64,000 bases of DNA from contig CP025325.1 in assembly GCA_004014935.1 (NCBI GenBank), positions 2,418,001 to 2,482,000 on the forward strand, read 5' to 3'. This document shows positions 1 to 10,003 of this stretch, in pieces (the first letter of the stretch is position 1; every line of letters starts with the position of its first letter). This stretch comes from Saccharomycopsis malanga. Taxonomy: Eukaryota; Ascomycota; Saccharomycetes; Ascoideales; Saccharomycopsidaceae. Both the position numbers and the translations under genes were made by a program. The notes under the pieces were generated by a model. The model did not search any database and had not been told where the DNA came from. It saw nothing but the letters and a program-made list of their open reading frames with translations.

Positions 1-1
1 G

Positions 2-925
2 AGTGGCGATGACCAGCTCCTGGCAATGTATTCCTTTTACGACCGTTTGTTTCAGCTTGATAGAAACTTGGTCTCGCCTGTCTGTTTGAGCGAAATTATT
101 TTCAAGAAGTTACAGCCTCTCAAAATGAGTGACATTCTCCTTCTTACAGAAAGTTTCGCAACTAAGAAGATCACTGAGAATGATTTTTCTGACGCTTTAT
201 CAGAATATTTGAGCATAATCAATGATTTGTTCAAAAAGTATTCTCTTCAAGGTAATATTTTGGATTTGACTAATCCCGAAACCCAAGATGTATTTTTGAA
301 CGTGTCAAGGGCTTTGATTCCGAAAACCGCTGGTTTGAATCTTGATTTTGTCAACAGCGAATTGCTTAGACTCCCGGGGCAAACCAGTGAATTTACAAGC
401 GTTACAGAAAGTGCAAAACCGATATATATAAGCTCAAAGTATTTTCAGTTACTTGAGGTTATCTGGACTAATACTGAGCAAACTTATGCTTGTATAAAGA
501 ATGACTCAATATTGTTTGATAGCTTTCTTGCCTTTAAAAATGAAATGGTTCTTAATACTATGGTGTTTTTTGCTCGTTATGGGTACTGGGATGATTTTTG
601 GAAACTTTGGAAAAACAAAAAATTCACTTGGTCTCCAAACAAAGATGGACAACAAGTAAATAATTCTGAAAAAAACACACTGTTTTATTTTATAGACACC
701 AGACCGTGGGCCGCATTCTTGACATTGTGCCGCTTGACAAACAATGAGAGTGTAATAGAACATGCTCTCAGATATTGGACCTCGTACTATGAGAGAAATA
801 ATTTGGAGACCGATGAAGTCATCTATAATGCCGTAGAAAAGTTGTTGCGCGCTTCTGATCCAAATTCCAAGAGATACCCCTTGACCAGAGCTAGGTTGAG
901 CAACTTGGCTGGGTCTAAAGCATGA
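2..925 (+). CDS. C-terminal part of an unrecognised protein, possibly a mitochondrial helical-repeat factor
   Basis: The reading frame is already open at base 2, so the ATG at 26 is probably internal and the gene starts before the window. About 307 codons are present, ending at TGA 923-925. The protein is soluble, with no membrane segment. It is rich in aromatic and leucine-containing helices, for example the stretch around residues 185-200 (FFARYGYWDDFWKLW), followed by a segment with RPWAAFLTLCRL. This texture resembles PPR-like mitochondrial expression factors of yeasts, but I cannot match it to a named family. It is followed by a 611-bp gap and then RET1 in the same orientation. The coding call is firm; the function is only a guess. 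Confidence 0.75.
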   Translation, partial: SGDDQLLAMYSFYDRLFQLDRNLVSPVCLSEIIFKKLQPLKMSDILLLTESFATKKITENDFSDALSEYLSIINDLFKKYSLQGNILDLTNPETQDVFLNVSRALIPKTAGLNLDFVNSELLRLPGQTSEFTSVTESAKPIYISSKYFQLLEVIWTNTEQTYACIKNDSILFDSFLAFKNEMVLNTMVFFARYGYWDDFWKLWKNKKFTWSPNKDGQQVNNSEKNTLFYFIDTRPWAAFLTLCRLTNNESVIEHALRYWTSYYERNNLETDEVIYNAVEKLLRASDPNSKRYPLTRARLSNLAGSKA

Positions 926-1536
926 ATATCATATTGATAAACTATATCTTTTATTATCCAACCTGTATATACTTCACTACACGAACTGTGCATAGTGTAT
1001 TATCATGTAATAAATCATACCATGTATTATGTAGTATCCATAACACAGCAATTTAGACCTCGAATATCTGCAAACTTTTGAGAAACCAAAACATTTAAAC
1101 ATTCCCAATGTCTAGGTTATAGTTGAATTAGAGTGCCATATTTGTAGCTTTAGTGAAGAACTCTGACATTCTTGTGCTATTTGATCATTAGACACATTAA
1201 ATCTATAACTCTTGTACTTAGTGATTACGTAGTTAGCATTCACTTTATTTTGATCACTGTTTATTGGGTACACTAGCTGCTTGGTCTCAGTCGACTTATA
1301 ATCACTTCACCATATAGTTGACCTGAAATATACCTCTGTTATGTCGTCTGCAACATACGGCAGAGGCATGCATAGAAATGCTGGAATATGCAGTTACGCG
1401 CAGGAAAACGTGAGAAAAATTTAAAAATTTTTTGTAGCGAAGACCTTCGGAGGCGTATATAATTATTAATCCAACAGATCTTGTTATTGTCTAGTATAGA
1501 CTAACATCATTGTGCTATAGGGACGCCTTCGATACG
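926..1536 (+). promoter_or_regulatory. Intergenic region and RET1 promoter
   Basis: This is an AT-rich spacer without a credible ORF. A TATA-like element TATATAAT lies at 1456-1463, about 75 bases before the RET1 ATG. The sequence between holds AT tracts and nothing else I can name. Confidence 0.4.
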
Positions 1537-4500
1537 ATGGTTAGTTCATTGAATAAGTCACTGGCTGAAGGCTATCGCCATTCTGAGCCGGATGAAGCAT
1601 TTAATGATCTTTTGAAACCAGTGTATAAAGGTAAACAATTGACGGATAAAATTGATACCGCAGAAGATAAATGGAATCTTTTACCAGCGTTCCTCAAGGT
1701 CAAAGGTTTAGTGAAACAACATTTGGATTCGTTCAACTATTTTGTTGATAGAGATTTGAAGAAGATTATCAAGGCCAATGAATTAATTCTTTCGGATATT
1801 GTTCCTGATTTCTATTTGAAATATACAGATATTAGAGTGGGATATAAGAGCAATGCACAGCCTGGCTCACCGATAGAGGTACCTTTAGCTCCCCACGAGT
1901 GTCGGTTGAGAGACATAACGTACTCTGCTCCAATATATGTGGATGTCGAGTACACTAGAGGAAGAAAGATTATCATGCATCGCGATTTGGAGATCGGAAG
2001 AATGCCAATCATGTTGAGGTCAAATAAATGTAAACTTTATGGTAAGTCTGAAGCTGAAATGGCGGCTTTAGATGAATGTCCATTGGATCCAGGTGGATAC
2101 TTTATTGTCAATGGTACTGAAAAAGTCATTTTGGTCCAAGAACAATTGTCTAAGAATCGTATCATTGTAGAAAGCGACGCAAAAAAAAAACATTGTTCAA
2201 GCATCTGTTACTTCTTCTACGCATGAGAGAAAGTCCAAGACATATGTGGTGACCAAAAACGGCAAGATATATCTTAAACATAACTCTATTGGTGAAGAAG
2301 TTCCTATAGTGATTGCTTTGAAAGCAGCGGGTATAGTGTCTGATTTGGAGATCTTGCAGCTAGTATGCGGTAAGGATCAGAAATATCAAGATTTATTTGC
2401 TATTAACTTTGAAGATCCATTGAGAAACAGGATTTTGACGCAGAAAGATGCTCTTCTATATATAGGAGAACGTGTTAAAACTATCAGAAGATTTGGTGCT
2501 CCAAAGTTGTCCAAGCTAGAAGAGGGTGTTGAAGCTATGGCTAACACTGTTGTAGCTCATATTACGTGTAATAACGGTAACGACTTGAAAGAAAAGGGTC
2601 TTTATCTTGCTGTTATGGCTAGAAGAGTGGTGATGGCAATGAAAGACAGTAAGATGGTGGACGACATTGATTATGTTGGTAACAAAAGATTGGAATTGGC
2701 TGGTCAGTTGATGTCGTTATTGTTTGAAGATTTGTTCAAGAAATTTAATTCTGATTTCAAATTGAATATAGATAAGACTTTGAAGAAGCCTAATAGAGCC
2801 AATGAGTTTGATGCGTTGTTGACTATCAATGTGTATTCTAGTCATATCACTAATGGCCTTGCGACTGCCATCAGTACCGGTAACTGGTCATTAAAGAGAT
2901 TTAAGATGGAAAGGGCTGGTGTGACTCACGTTCTTAGTAGATTAAGTTACATTTCAGCTTTAGGTATGATGACCAGAATTTCATCTCAGTTCGAGAAATC
3001 CAGAAAAGTTTCTGGTCCAAGAGCTTTGCAGCCTTCACAGTTTGGTATGTTATGTACTGCGGATACCCCTGAAGGTGAGGCGTGTGGTTTAGTCAAGAAT
3101 TTGGCCTTGATGACACACATTACCACTGACGACGAAGAAGGTCCTGTGAGAAACTTGTGTTACACTTTGGGTGTGGAAGATATTAAATTTGTGAACTTCG
3201 GATCTATTCATACTACCAATGGTTATACTGTTCACTTGAACGGTACTATAATAGGTTTGACAAAAATGCCTAAACGCTTCTTGAAGCTTTTCAGACATTT
3301 GAGAAGAACTGGCAGAGTGTCGCCATTTATTTCCATTTATTCCAATAGTTACCAAGCTGCTATCCATATTGCAACTGACGGTGGAAGAATTTGTAGACCT
3401 TTGATCATTGTCGAGAACGGTAAGCCAAAGGTGGAGGCTCGTCATTTGCGTAATTTGAAAAAAGGCAAATGGGGTTTTGATGATTTTTTGAAACATGGTC
3501 TTGTAGAATACATGGATGTCAATGAAGAGAATGATTCTTATATAGCTTTATATGAACGTAACATTGAGCCTACCACTACTCATTTGGAAATTGAGCCATT
3601 TACTATTTTAGGTGCTGTTGCTGGTTTGATTCCTTATCCACACCATAATCAATCTCCAAGAAATACGTATCAATGTGCGATGGGTAAGCAAGCAATTGGA
3701 GCTATTGCCTACAATCAATTCAAAAGAATTGATACATTATTATATTTAATGTGTTATCCACAACAGCCTATGGTGAAAACGAAAACTATCGAATTAATTG
3801 ATTATGATAAATTGCCAGCCGGTCAAAATGCTACCGTGGCTGTTATGTCTTATTCTGGTTACGATATTGAAGATGCTTTGGTATTGAATAAATCTTCCTT
3901 AGATAGAGGCTTTGGTCGTTGTCAAGTACTAAGAAAACACACCGAAGTGCTCAAAAAGTACCCAAATCATACAAAAGATATCGTTAGTGGTATGAAAGTT
4001 GATTCAGAAACTGGCACCCCAGTGTGGGAGCACGATTCTATTGGGCCTGACGGCCTTGGTGAAGTCGGCTTGAAAGTTGAAAGTGGTCAAGTATACGTTA
4101 ACAAATGTACCCCTACAAATGCCAGTGACAGTATGTTTGGTGGTAACAATCCTAATATGGCACAACCTGCTGGAAACCACCGTGAAACCCCTGTATTATA
4201 CCGTGCTCCAGAACCAAGTTACATCGACCAGGTGATGATGTCCGTCAGCAGCAACGAACAGGCTTTGATCAAGGTGCTTTTACGTCAGACAAGAAGACCT
4301 GAATTGGGTGACAAATTCAGTTCTCGTCACGGACAAAAAGGTGTTTGCGGTATCATTGTTAACCAGGAAGATTTGCCGTTTAATGATGACGGTATTTCAC
4401 CAGATATCATTATGAACCCGCATGGTTTTCCATCCCGTATGACGGTTGGTAAGATGATAGAGTTGGTCAGCGGTAAAGCTGGCGTTTTAAATGGAAGTTT

Positions 4501-5029
4501 AGAATATGGTACATGTTTCGGAGGATCAAAACTTGAGGAAATGTCTAAAATTTTAGTCGACAAAGGTTTCAACTACTCTGGTAAGGATATGTTATACAGT
4601 GGTATCACCGGTGAATGCCTTCAAGCATATATTTTCTTCGGTCCTATTTACTATCAGAAATTGAAGCATATGGTTCTTGATAAGATGCATGCTAGAGCCA
4701 GAGGTCCAAGAGCTGTCCTTACTCGTCAGCCTACCGAAGGTCGTTCGAGGGATGGTGGTTTGAGATTGGGAGAGATGGAAAGAGATTGTGTTATCGCTTA
4801 TGGTGCCTCGCAACTTCTTTTAGAAAGATTGATGTTAAGTTCGGATGCGTTTGACGTCGATGTCTGCAACGAGTGTGGTTTAATGGGTTTCCACGGTTGG
4901 TGCAACAACTGTAAGAACAGTGAGAAGGTGATTGGTATGAAAATTCCATACGCTGCCAAGTTGTTATTCCAAGAATTACTTTCCATGAACATTGCTCCAA
5001 AATTACGTTTAGGAGATGTCTTCTCTTGA
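1537..5029 (+). CDS. RET1: RNA polymerase III second-largest subunit (C128), interrupted by a homopolymer frameshift
   Basis: This is the beta-like catalytic subunit of nuclear RNA polymerase III, which makes tRNA, 5S rRNA and RNase P RNA. It matches yeast Ret1 along its whole length as I recall it: [13 protein letters not shown], the run ending [26 protein letters not shown], the active-site region [14 protein letters not shown], the [13 protein letters not shown]-type switch region, and a C-terminal zinc finger ([16 protein letters not shown]). The ATG at 1537 (MVSSLNKS) is the first sensible start. The frame breaks at an A10 run, 2181-2190: the N-terminal part closes at 2226 and the remainder continues one frame over from about 2190. 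Nine As would give KKNIVQAS, as expected from the family. With that one-base difference the product would be about 1163 aa, against about 1149 in S. cerevisiae. An essential gene is unlikely to be dead, so sequence error or slippage is the likelier explanation. Confidence 0.95.
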
Positions 5030-5174
5030 GTAAACACTTATCGGACTGTTATATAATTTGCATATTTTTATCCTAGCGATGCAGAACCTGTTTTTGGCAT
5101 TTTGTCAGTCTCAGCTGATTCTGCTGTGCTTCTTTTGTAATATACAATTTTTTCATTCAAAACTAATCTCACAT

Positions 5175-5496
5175 CTGCTGGGCAGGATAGTTCAGTGTGC
5201 AGTAGTCTCTAAAAAGAGAAAAAAGACCTAACAGGCTCAAGAGTTCGAACCTGGGTACAAACGTTTTTGTTCGCTGCTTTTACGATGTTGAGCAGGCAAG
5301 TGTAACTGTCTGAAATACGACCTAGACCAAAGTCTAGTGTTTACTTGCAACCAATTGGGTGTTCAAAAAAGCCGGTGAGCAGATTATAGTGACCGGGATA
5401 TGATTGGAATTGTGTTTTATCAAGCCCCTTTAGACATAGCGCGTATATAAAAAACTGAGATGTACTAGGTTCGAAATATAATATTAATATTGTTGA
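5175..5496 (+). mobile_element. SINE-like element, copy A (tRNA-like head, about 322 bp)
   Basis: It aligns along its length with the element at 20309-20600 on the other strand. The head carries an A-box-like TAGTTCAGTGT at 5188-5198 and a B-box-like AGTTCGAACCT at 5242-5252, 54 bases apart start to start, as in a tRNA-type Pol III promoter. The body follows (GGCAAGTGTAACTGTCTGAA and, later, TTTAGACATAGCGCGTATAT). The 3' end reads TGTACTAGGTTCGAAATATA and then an AT-rich tail. Imperfect flanking repeats, AACTAATCTCACAT at 5161-5174 and AACTATTCCCAACAT at 5497-5511, look like a decayed target-site duplication. No acceptor stem can form, so this is not a tRNA gene. It sits about 310 bp upstream of RPR1. 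Confidence 0.55.
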
Positions 5497-5668
5497 AACT
5501 ATTCCCAACATGTCACTGTAGACTGGGAAATGTATAGTTTCTCCCACGTTTATTACCTGTTTATTCAAGAACCATGTTTTGCTTGAGAAACGTTTATTTT
5601 TTTAACATGGTTTGCCAAATTTTCATTGATAAGAAATTAGAACATAAAAAAATTCTTCAAAAAAAAAA

Positions 5669-5700
5669 CTGAGATGTACTGGGTTCGAAATATATGATAT
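5669..5700 (+). repeat. 3'-end fragment of the SINE-like family
   Basis: It holds ACTGAGATGTACTGGGTTCG followed by AAATATA, nearly identical to the 3' end of copy A 200 bp upstream, and is preceded by an A-run. Only the 3' terminus of the family is present, as expected for a 5'-truncated insertion. A local duplication is the alternative. Confidence 0.45.
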
Positions 5701-5789
5701 TTTTACCATTATTATCTGTTTAAAAATTTTGTATAGTGATGTTCTGAAATAGTGTACGAAAAAATAAAATAATCGCTGTTCGGTCCCAG

Positions 5790-5800
5790 TGGCCGAGTGG
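5790..5800 (+). promoter_or_regulatory. A box of the RPR1 gene
   Basis: TGGCCGAGTGG is a perfect match to the Pol III A-box consensus. It lies just upstream of the predicted 5' end of mature RNase P RNA, as in the transcribed leader of S. cerevisiae RPR1. I could not find a convincing B box close by. Confidence 0.6.
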
Positions 5801-5808
5801 CCAAACTT

Positions 5809-6143
5809 GTCGGTCCTGGATGTTCTGTGTCTACCCGCTTACAATAAGACACTTAGATACGTAGCTTTCGCGGGTGGGAAATTCGGTGGAACGCTGTCCC
5901 TACCTAGGATTTGTGCCTAGGCTTGAAACATAGCTCTTGAGAGCTCCAAGGAGTGGAAGCTCTTGGGCGGAATCATCAGAGACTACAGAGAGCCTCTTAA
6001 GGGGAAACTCTTGAGGGCTTTCTATGGAAGAGGTTCCGCGGACAGTTGGCTTTAGGCGAGGAATTTGACCTCCTTCCCTAGAGCTGTTCAGTGCAATACA
6101 CAGACATTGTGCACTCGATACCGGTCATCATTCAGGATTGACA
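5809..6143 (+). ncRNA. RPR1: RNase P RNA
   Basis: This is the RNA subunit of nuclear RNase P, which removes 5' leaders from pre-tRNAs. Conserved region CR-I is unmistakable at about 5872-5891 (GGGTGGGAAATTCGGTGGAA), close to identical with the S. cerevisiae RPR1 sequence as I recall it. The CR-V-like segment GGACAGTTGGCTTTA lies near 6040-6055 and would complete helix P4. The ends pair: 5809-5822 (GTCGGTCCTGGATG) with 6129-6142 (CATTCAGGATTGAC) makes a 14-bp P1 helix with G-U pairs. The length of about 335 nt is close to the 369 nt of S. cerevisiae. Termini are predicted from this pairing, not measured. Confidence 0.88.
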
Positions 6144-6153
6144 TTTTTTTTTT
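6144..6153 (+). terminator. Pol III terminator of RPR1
   Basis: A run of ten Ts begins immediately after the P1 helix of RPR1, a strong Pol III termination signal. Confidence 0.8.
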
Positions 6154-7320
6154 GTTGGTTGGCTTTTACAATCTGTATTGATCAGTGAGAAAATTTTTTG
6201 ATATTGTGGAAGCCCCCAGTTCGGCTCGCACAACAAACAATTCATTTTTCGAAGGTAAATCGTAGTAGTCTGATGTTAAATCATTTCAATGAACAGTCGT
6301 GTAGTATTTGCCATAAAACTACACAGAATAACTGCTACAAATTGATAAAAATATATAACAACGTATTGAAATAGGAAACAAAATTATCGAAGACAGAAAA
6401 ACAAATGGATGGTATAAAAACAAAAAGCAACGGAACGAACGAGAAAAAAGACTAGCTCTATATACTTTCTAGCTAAAAATATCAATAGCCTATGCTGCTT
6501 CAGAAAAACAAGTCAAACACATAGCGAAGACAAGCATGTATTACACACAATGCCAATGAATCGATAGCCGAATTACGTACGCAAAATATGGGTGTGAGAA
6601 GTGAATATGGTTGAGAATGTGCTAGTACTTGAGTATAAGCAGTAGGGGTATAGCGGAGAAAGGGCAAAAAGAAATGAAAGAAACAGGAAATAAATATAAG
6701 ATGTAGAAAATTTTAAATAGCTTCCTCAACTTCAAATTGTAAAAGGAACACCAAGTGCCCAATGAAAAGCAAAGACAATGAGAATTTGAGGTATATGGAA
6801 GGAACATAATGTATAAGCTGCAATATAATTGAAATAGTAGACAAACATCACTTTCAAACACAACAATAAGAAAACAAAGTAATTTTGATGATTCAGTGTT
6901 ATGGAGTTGAGATTGAAGTTTATTTGGTAAATATTAATTTTCATATTGTGTGTTCTGAAAGTGGAAATCGTCGTGACTCAACCACATTATTCAATTTGCA
7001 GTGTGATGCAGGAGGATTTGAATGTGCGGTGAATTTTGGAGTTGATGTTTGAGGAGAATGCCGTTGACTTAAAAGACTGAGCTCTAAACTTTTAGTTTGA
7101 TGTTGAAAAGGGAAGCAATTGACACAAAAGTCATGACAAGATGCCAAAAAATGGCAGACCTGTTCAACGAGAAAATAATGAAAGACATAATAGAAAGTAG
7201 AAATCAAAGAAAACAGGAAAAAACAAACAAAGCGAAAGCTGTATTAACAAAAGGGATTATTAAAAAGTAAAAAGGAGCAAATTAAACAAATTGGGCAGTT
7301 GCATGAGCAAGACTATATGC
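6154..7320. other. 1.2-kb intergenic region without a recognisable gene
   Basis: A-rich on the + strand, with only short open frames of unlikely composition on the - strand (for example 6941-7207). I see no tRNA, repeat or convincing gene. It separates the RPR1 terminator from the 3' end of the gene at 7321-8962. Confidence 0.4.
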
Positions 7321-8962
7321 TCACGAATGTTTTCTCCAACCAAATATAGACGAATAGATATTAGCAATTCCATTGGAAATGCCAAAACCTGAAAATATCT
7401 TTTTGGATTGTTTCGGCTTGATGGTTGTGGTAACCACTCTACCATTGCTATTGCTTATCAAGGTGGTGCTTTTGGAGTTGAGTTCGTCCTCTTCAAAGTC
7501 TTGTTTTTGAATAGCTTGGGTAATAGACTCACTAAACTTGAGTTTATCTTCATTGATTTTGATCTTGCTAAACTCAAATTGAAAATGGAATGTCTCAATA
7601 TTTTCTTCTGTATCGTCCATAATTGATATGTCATTGTCCTTCGCTTTATCCTTAACAGCTTTTTTTTCCCGCCCCTTCACTCTCTGTGGATTTATGAACC
7701 TCAGCAACAACCGCTTTAGCCTTTTGCTTCGCTTTGAGGCTTTTCAATTCGTCTTCGCCAATTTCCTGGTTGCCTTTGAAAATTTTTTTATAAGTGATAA
7801 CCTCCTTGTCGGATTCTACTATGGAGGCGTTGGAGTCTGTTTCAGATGAAACTTCATTCAAGGTAGGTGGCTTGTTTAACTCATTGTCAAAATACCCATT
7901 GGATTCGTGATGCGACAATCTTCCAGTATGTAAAGATGCGTTGTCCCTGGATTTTTTGGTGCTGATTTTACGAATAATGCGAGGAAGAGTGGCTCTCGAA
8001 GAGTTATTCAACTCATAAAGAGAATCCTTGGTAGCGTTATTGTTGCTCGCAGCACGGCTGAGACTAGGACGAACTCCGGTAGATCCTGTAGCAGAACTGT
8101 TAAGAGACGAAACAGAGTTGCTTTTTTTGATGCGCTTGGTTTTTGATTTCATCAAAAAAAATTTAGATTGTTTAGTATTGACCAACTTCTCGTCAATTTT
8201 TTTATGTTCTTCTAAAAACTTCGCAATATTGTCCATATTATCCTTATCTGCATCACTTAAATTACTTTCAAATGCTGAATCGAGGATGTCTACAAACTGG
8301 TTTTCGTCATAGCTAGAATTATCATCAGTATCAGTAGACTCGGATCTTTTGTGAATTTTGGACCTCAATTCTTCCAATTCTCTTTTGGCCTGTTCTTTCT
8401 GTTGTTTAATGTACAATGATGATCTCCGTTCGGGCTTGGAAGTTAAGGAATGTTGGCTAACTAATGGCTTAGTAGTAATCATATTGTCATTTTTATCAAG
8501 AACATCTTTTTCGGTTGTATTAGTATCTGCTTTGGCGGTGTTGACAGGTTCCGAACTTTTTGCAACATCTTTATTTAAAGTGTCATGGTCGTTTTCCGGG
8601 AGATTAATGTTTTCTGTAGAGATTTGGAATTTTTCTGACAGATTGACATTGATACTGTCAGTCGCCAAATGCTTTTTTTCATCAATCTGAACAGCCTCTG
8701 GCTGTGACGTTGCAACAGATTCTAACGTATCCTTGAATTCCTCCTCATGACTCTCCTTACTGACTGCATCTGCCATAGGGGTATCATCATAATTATCATC
8801 ATCAATATCATCATCCTGATCTAACTCGATAGGATGTTCTATAGCGGTAACGTGAGAGCTTTTTGAAAAACGTTTGCTTATCCCATTATTGTCTCCCAGA
8901 TTGGTGTCGTTGATGGTTGCCACCAAAGAGGAGACAGTGTTCTCCGGAACTGAGACACTCAT
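7321..8962 (-). CDS. Unrecognised Ser/Asp/Lys-rich protein, interrupted by a homopolymer frameshift
   Basis: Two overlapping - strand frames look like one gene. The N-terminal 436 codons run from ATG 8960-8962 to TAA at 7652. A second frame continues from the overlap to TGA 7321-7323. They switch at an A8 run (T8 on the + strand, 7660-7667); with seven As the protein would read on as about 546 aa. It is hydrophilic and low in complexity: an acidic stretch near residues 48-62 (DQDDDIDDDNYDD), a predicted coiled coil near 185-210 (QQKEQAKRELEELRSKI) and a Ser-rich middle. The C-terminus is more ordered (ETFHFQFEFSKIKINEDKL, later KIFSGFGISNGIANIYSSIFGW). I do not recognise the family. It shares a divergent promoter with the gene at 10004. 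Confidence 0.7.
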
Positions 8963-10003
8963 TCAAAACTCCATATATGGATAAAGGTTGTGTGAATAAA
9001 AAGCGTATATATATAATATAGGCTCTAAGAGAGTTAACTATGGGTGCTAAAGTTTTGAGTGAGTTGGCGTTTTTTGGTTGTTTTTCCCCTAATTTTCCGT
9101 TTTTATTTTTCCGTATTAAAGGGATCTATAGCTTTATTATGCCAGTGCTTTAGAAGTGAATGTATACACCAATAGGGAAGGTGTGATATTGTATCTTTAG
9201 GAATTCTGTAAAGAAAAAAGTTTGTATATTAATCAGCGCTTTGTAATTTCCTTTTGAGCAGATTTATGATGAAAAGTTTTTTGGGATTTTCGTAGGGCGA
9301 AGATACCAACCACCAATTTAGACTCAACTTAACGCTCTCGTTTAAGCAGGTGTGCGATTACTAGTTACTAGATGGGACAAACACTTGAAAGATAGCATTA
9401 CAAGTAGAGAGAAAAAGTTTAAGACAATGAACATCCTGAAATAGTTGTACAGCGTACAGCAAATAATCATCTTAACACCAATTGAATAACGCCATCATCT
9501 ACAATGATTCCAGAAGTTTGGAAAGTGGCAACGCCGTTGAACGTAGCGCATTAGCAACAACCAAACACCGCTATTGGAGCACACAACTAAAAGCAAAGTA
9601 GTGTGCCAAAGACATACAGAGATTGGCGTTTCCTAATTCGGTAACGACAATCCCTAATCCGTCTCTACCAAATACAACAAGACTATAGCAGAGAGCACTT
9701 TCCTGTAATTTATCGGCAATCAGCAAGTGGGAACCAGATGAAGAGAGCCGAGTGGAAGCGAAACAACTAAAGTCAAATAAACAGCTAAAATATTCCAATT
9801 TATTACGGATCCGAAAACTTTGTGCAGAGGGCTGGCCCATATTGCTGGGCTGGTTGTCGTGCGCAGGGCTGTTGTTCCTGGCTTGTTTTTCGTCCGCACT
9901 ACAATAGTGAGGGTAAAGTCATGCGAAAAACTTTCTTGCTACTTCTTCCTCTTCTTCTTTTCTTTCTTCTTTGTAGTAACGTAAGATAGGCAATTCATCA
10001 ACA
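8963..10003. promoter_or_regulatory. Divergent promoter region of two unrecognised genes
   Basis: About 1.04 kb between outward-facing genes. A TATA-like run (GTATATATATAATATAGG) at 9005-9022 is well placed for the - strand gene. A pyrimidine-rich CTTCTTCCTCTTCTTCTTTT tract near 9940-9962 precedes the + strand gene. The 9571-9840 open frame on the - strand looks accidental. Confidence 0.4.

Noticed and set aside
5175-5260. tRNA gene, suggested by A and B boxes
   Set aside because: No acceptor stem or anticodon arm can be formed, and the 3' side continues into the repeat body. The second copy at 20309-20600 shows the same arrangement, so it is a dispersed repeat, not a tRNA.
6941-7207. 88-aa ORF in the gap after RPR1
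   Set aside because: Amino-acid composition looks random and no homology is apparent.
9571-9840. 89-aa ORF on the - strand in the divergent promoter region
   Set aside because: No family features, unlikely composition, and located in a promoter region.
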